A program made the translations under genes and the position numbers. The notes below the pieces were generated by a model. That model was given only the letters and a program-made list of their open reading frames with translations, did not search any database and had not been told where the DNA came from. From a bacterium (GTDB lineage Bacteria > Ratteibacteria > UBA8468 > B48-G9 > JAFGKM01): a stretch of 16,529 nucleotides of DNA. Position 1 is the stretch's first letter. Each line of letters starts with the position of its first letter. Below, in pieces: positions 14,395-16,529 of this stretch. The DNA lies in contig JAOAEP010000157.1 in assembly GCA_026416755.1 (NCBI GenBank), positions 1 through 16,529 of the forward strand, in the 5' to 3' direction.

Positions 14395-15543
14395 TTATTT
14401 CTTTAAAAAGGTAGGATCTGTTATTCTTTCTTCTTTTATAATTTTCTTTGGTTTTGAAGATCTTTTTAATTCCTCCATTAAGTCATCATATTCTTTTCTA
14501 TTCACTGGAAGTTCAACTAATTTATTCTTTTTACCAGAAAGAATACAGGCATTTATAAATTCTACACTATTTAAACCCTCTTCACCTTTCACAATCAAAT
14601 TTTCTCCAAAAAGAATTGCCCTGGCAAAATTTCGTATAATAGCAGCATGTCCAGTTTTAATATTTGATGTAATTTCAATTTTTTCCTCTGTATATGCTAA
14701 TGAACCCCACATACTTTCTTCTTTTACAATTGATTCACTTATTGGATACTCAAAAGAATAAAAGGTAAGGGTATTTCCTCTAATTACAAGTTTGCCTTTA
14801 TCTCCAGTAAATTCCATATGAAAAGGACCAACTGGTTCACATGTAGAAGTGTAATAATATCCCCATGCGCCATTTTCATATTCAAGTAATGCACTCACTT
14901 CATCTTCTACTTCTATATCATGAAATTTTGTTCTTGTTTTTGCATAGATTTTTTTAGGTAATCCACCAAGAAGTGTAAATAAATCAATTGCATGGGGTGC
15001 TTGATTAATTAAAACACCACCACCTTCACCAATCCAAGTTGCTCTCCATCCTGCACTATTATAGTAGGCCTGAGTTCTATACCAAGGGTCAATACATACT
15101 GTTTTCTGAATTTCTCCAACTGCTCCGCTCTTTACAATCTCATATGCTTTCTTAAATAATGGCTCTGTTCTTCTCTGAAACATAATTGTAAAAATTTTCT
15201 TATGTTTTTTTGATGCTTCAATCATTTTATCAGCATCTGAAACTCTAACTGCAATTGGTTTTTCACTTAAAACATGTAATCCATTTTCAAAAGCAAATAT
15301 CGCTATTTCAGGATGAATCCAATGAGGAGTAGCAATAATTACAGCATCACATAATCCACTTTTAATCATCTCTTTATAATCACTAAAATACTTAACACCA
15401 AATTCTTCTCCCCTACTTTTTGCAACTTCTTCATTTATATCGCAGACACACGTTAATTCTGTTTCTGAAAGTGATTTTACACTTCTACAATGAGCAGAAC
15501 CCATACCACCCACTCCTATAACACCTATTCTTATTTTCTCCAT
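14395..15543 (-). CDS. Gfo/Idh/MocA family oxidoreductase
   Basis: This 382-residue protein has an N-terminal Rossmann domain with GVIGVGGMGSAHCR (7-20), ATPHWIHPEI (71-80) and the catalytic EKP at 94-96. The substrate domain is marked by GEGGGVLINQAPHAIDLF (172-189), with the His-x-x-Asp pair usual for the catalytic site. All hallmark residues are present and the length is typical of the family (330-400). Members oxidise, reduce or epimerise sugars, uronates and inositols with NAD(P); the substrate cannot be named. Its start has a perfect AAAAAGGAGG site 7 bases from ATG, in the 15-base gap after the isomerase stop. Position between the isomerase and a second enzyme of the same family suggests successive oxidations in one sugar-degrading pathway. 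Confidence 0.92.
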   Translation of the reverse strand: MEKIRIGVIGVGGMGSAHCRSVKSLSETELTCVCDINEEVAKSRGEEFGVKYFSDYKEMIKSGLCDAVIIATPHWIHPEIAIFAFENGLHVLSEKPIAVRVSDADKMIEASKKHKKIFTIMFQRRTEPLFKKAYEIVKSGAVGEIQKTVCIDPWYRTQAYYNSAGWRATWIGEGGGVLINQAPHAIDLFTLLGGLPKKIYAKTRTKFHDIEVEDEVSALLEYENGAWGYYYTSTCEPVGPFHMEFTGDKGKLVIRGNTLTFYSFEYPISESIVKEESMWGSLAYTEEKIEITSNIKTGHAAIIRNFARAILFGENLIVKGEEGLNSVEFINACILSGKKNKLVELPVNRKEYDDLMEELKRSSKPKKIIKEERITDPTFLKK

Positions 15544-15558
15544 TTTTTTTCCTCCTTT

Positions 15559-16517
15559 TTAAAATTTTTGTGCAATTTTGAGTTTTGTTATCGTTTCCCC
15601 ACCATTTATAAGGTAAAGCAAAGGTAAGGGTCTGTCCACTCCTTCAATAAATACTGGCCGTTCTTTCCAAGGATTGACAGATAATACATTTGCTAAATCC
15701 ATCCAATATTCAAGACGAGCCACTGATAAATTCCAAACCATATGGAAATGGTTTGCGGGTGCATATTGTTTGTATTCAATCATACTTGCATACTTGGGAA
15801 CTACAAAAGTATGAGGCCATGTATATGTGGAAGTTCTGCAAACAGCATCTGCAAGTTTTTCAGGAAGTTGAACTGTTTCTGCTTCATCCCAGATGAGTGA
15901 AAAAATGTTATTTAAAGAACTATAAGCAAGTCGTCCTGCAATGCCTTTAATTCCTCCAGGAGAAACAAAAGTCACTGAATTACCAAGTCCAGGGAAATAA
16001 AATTCATCAGCAAGGGGGAATTTAATTCTTTTCATTATCTTTTCCGGTTCTTCTCCTGGATAACCAGCCCAATCAAAAGAGGCACTTCCTGAGTTGTCTC
16101 CATCCACAAATCCTCTTTTTACCCATATCTCTTCTTCATTTAATTTAACTCCAATTTTATTTGCAAGTTCTTTTATTTCCCAACTTTCCCAAACTTTCCT
16201 AAAATCCATAAATAAAGGAGGGGCACCTCCTGAAAGATAAGTGAAAAAAAGCATTGTTAAAAGCCCTTGAACATCTGCTTCTGTTGCATAAGGCAATGGT
16301 GGTTTTCTACCATTGTGGTCAAATGTAGAATTAAAAATTGACTCCATTATATCCGCAACGGGTAAAGGAATTCCTCTTTTATCAGAACCCCATTCAAGTT
16401 GACTCATAAATCCTCCACCTACTGCATTCAACTCTTTCATTATATCTCTGGTAATTAAATACATTGCTAAAGATTTATTAAGTCGTTCACTATCCTCTTG
16501 ATTACGAAGTTCTATAC
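15559..16517 (-). CDS. L-fucose isomerase-like protein (5' end missing)
   Basis: About 318 codons of the C-terminal part are present, open to the true genomic edge at about 16515. The in-frame ATG at 16464 is probably internal: the frame continues 17 codons upstream of it (IELRNQEDSERLNKSLA), and the TAA at 16525-16527 lies inside adapter sequence. Visible motifs are LPYATEADVQGLLTMLFFTYLSG, then PPLFMDFRKVW, GNSVTFVSPGG and APANHFHMVWN, resembling the metal- and substrate-binding regions of the fucose/arabinose isomerase family, which interconverts aldoses and ketoses using a divalent metal. Family members are about 450-590 residues, so roughly a third to a half is missing. It is followed by two Gfo/Idh/MocA genes, indicating a sugar catabolic operon; the actual sugar is not determined. 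Confidence 0.8.
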
Positions 16518-16529
16518 CTGTCTCTTATA
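16518..16529. other. Residual Nextera transposon-end adapter
   Basis: The final 12 bases, CTGTCTCTTATA, equal the first 12 of the Nextera adapter sequence (CTGTCTCTTATACACATCT), at the exact terminus and in the orientation expected from reading through a short insert. They create a false in-frame TAA in the isomerase gene. Confidence 0.93.

Noticed and set aside
15690..15896. Plus-strand open frame of 68 codons
   Set aside because: Antisense to the conserved C-terminal region of the isomerase-like gene.
16525..16527. In-frame TAA taken as the real 5' boundary of the isomerase gene
   Set aside because: It lies inside the 12-base adapter remnant; genomic sequence before it is open in frame.

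Overview
The window is very AT-rich (roughly 30% G+C by eye) and its proteins are heavy in Lys, Ile, Glu and Asn. An ABC-2 polysaccharide exporter whose ATPase has a Wzt-type C-terminal sugar-recognition domain suggests a Gram-negative-type cell envelope. Chromosomal housekeeping (aroE), a ParA pair, and Gfo/Idh/MocA plus fucose-isomerase-like genes point to a heterotrophic bacterium, probably from an uncultured low-GC lineage. The phylum cannot be fixed from this sequence. The last 12 bases are identical to the start of the Nextera transposon-end adapter, so the right edge is a sequencing/assembly end and not genome.

Layout. (1) 1-8523, minus strand: an eight-gene cell-surface polysaccharide operon, read in the order wzm permease, wzt ATPase, GT2-type glycosyltransferase, CgeB-like glycosyltransferase, GT39-like membrane glycosyltransferase, a coiled-coil/PD-(D/E)XK-like protein, a GHMP sugar kinase of the heptose-7-phosphate kinase type, and a transketolase N-terminal subunit cut by the left edge. 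Genes are abutting or share ATGA overlaps, and a good promoter (TTGACA-17-TAAAAT) sits directly on the wzm start codon. (2) 8524-8871: a non-coding or decayed spacer. (3) 8872-11532, minus strand: a GbsR/MarR-type regulator, a DUF4143-type AAA ATPase and shikimate dehydrogenase (aroE); the last two have their own apparently leaderless promoters. (4) 11633-12768, plus strand: parA followed by a small basic protein with a ParB-like N-terminal motif. It is divergent from aroE and its promoter lies in a palindrome. (5) 12755-16517, minus strand: a sugar-catabolism operon with a fucose-isomerase-like enzyme (5' end missing), a Gfo/Idh/MocA oxidoreductase and a ThuA-Gfo/Idh/MocA fusion.

How they may work together. 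Region 1 would make a surface glycan on a lipid carrier, with the kinase and transketolase possibly supplying a heptose precursor, and export it through Wzm/Wzt. A 14-base sequence shared by the wzm and gbsR-like promoters suggests, as inference, that the regulator could control itself and the glycan operon. Region 4 looks like a segregation pair in which the adaptor is not a classical ParB. Region 5 would isomerise and oxidise a deoxy-sugar or related sugar. Two translation-start styles coexist: strong Shine-Dalgarno sites (2251, 11633, 12397, 14365, 15543) and starts lying 6 to 10 bases after a TAAAAT -10 box (wzm, the DUF4143 gene, aroE).
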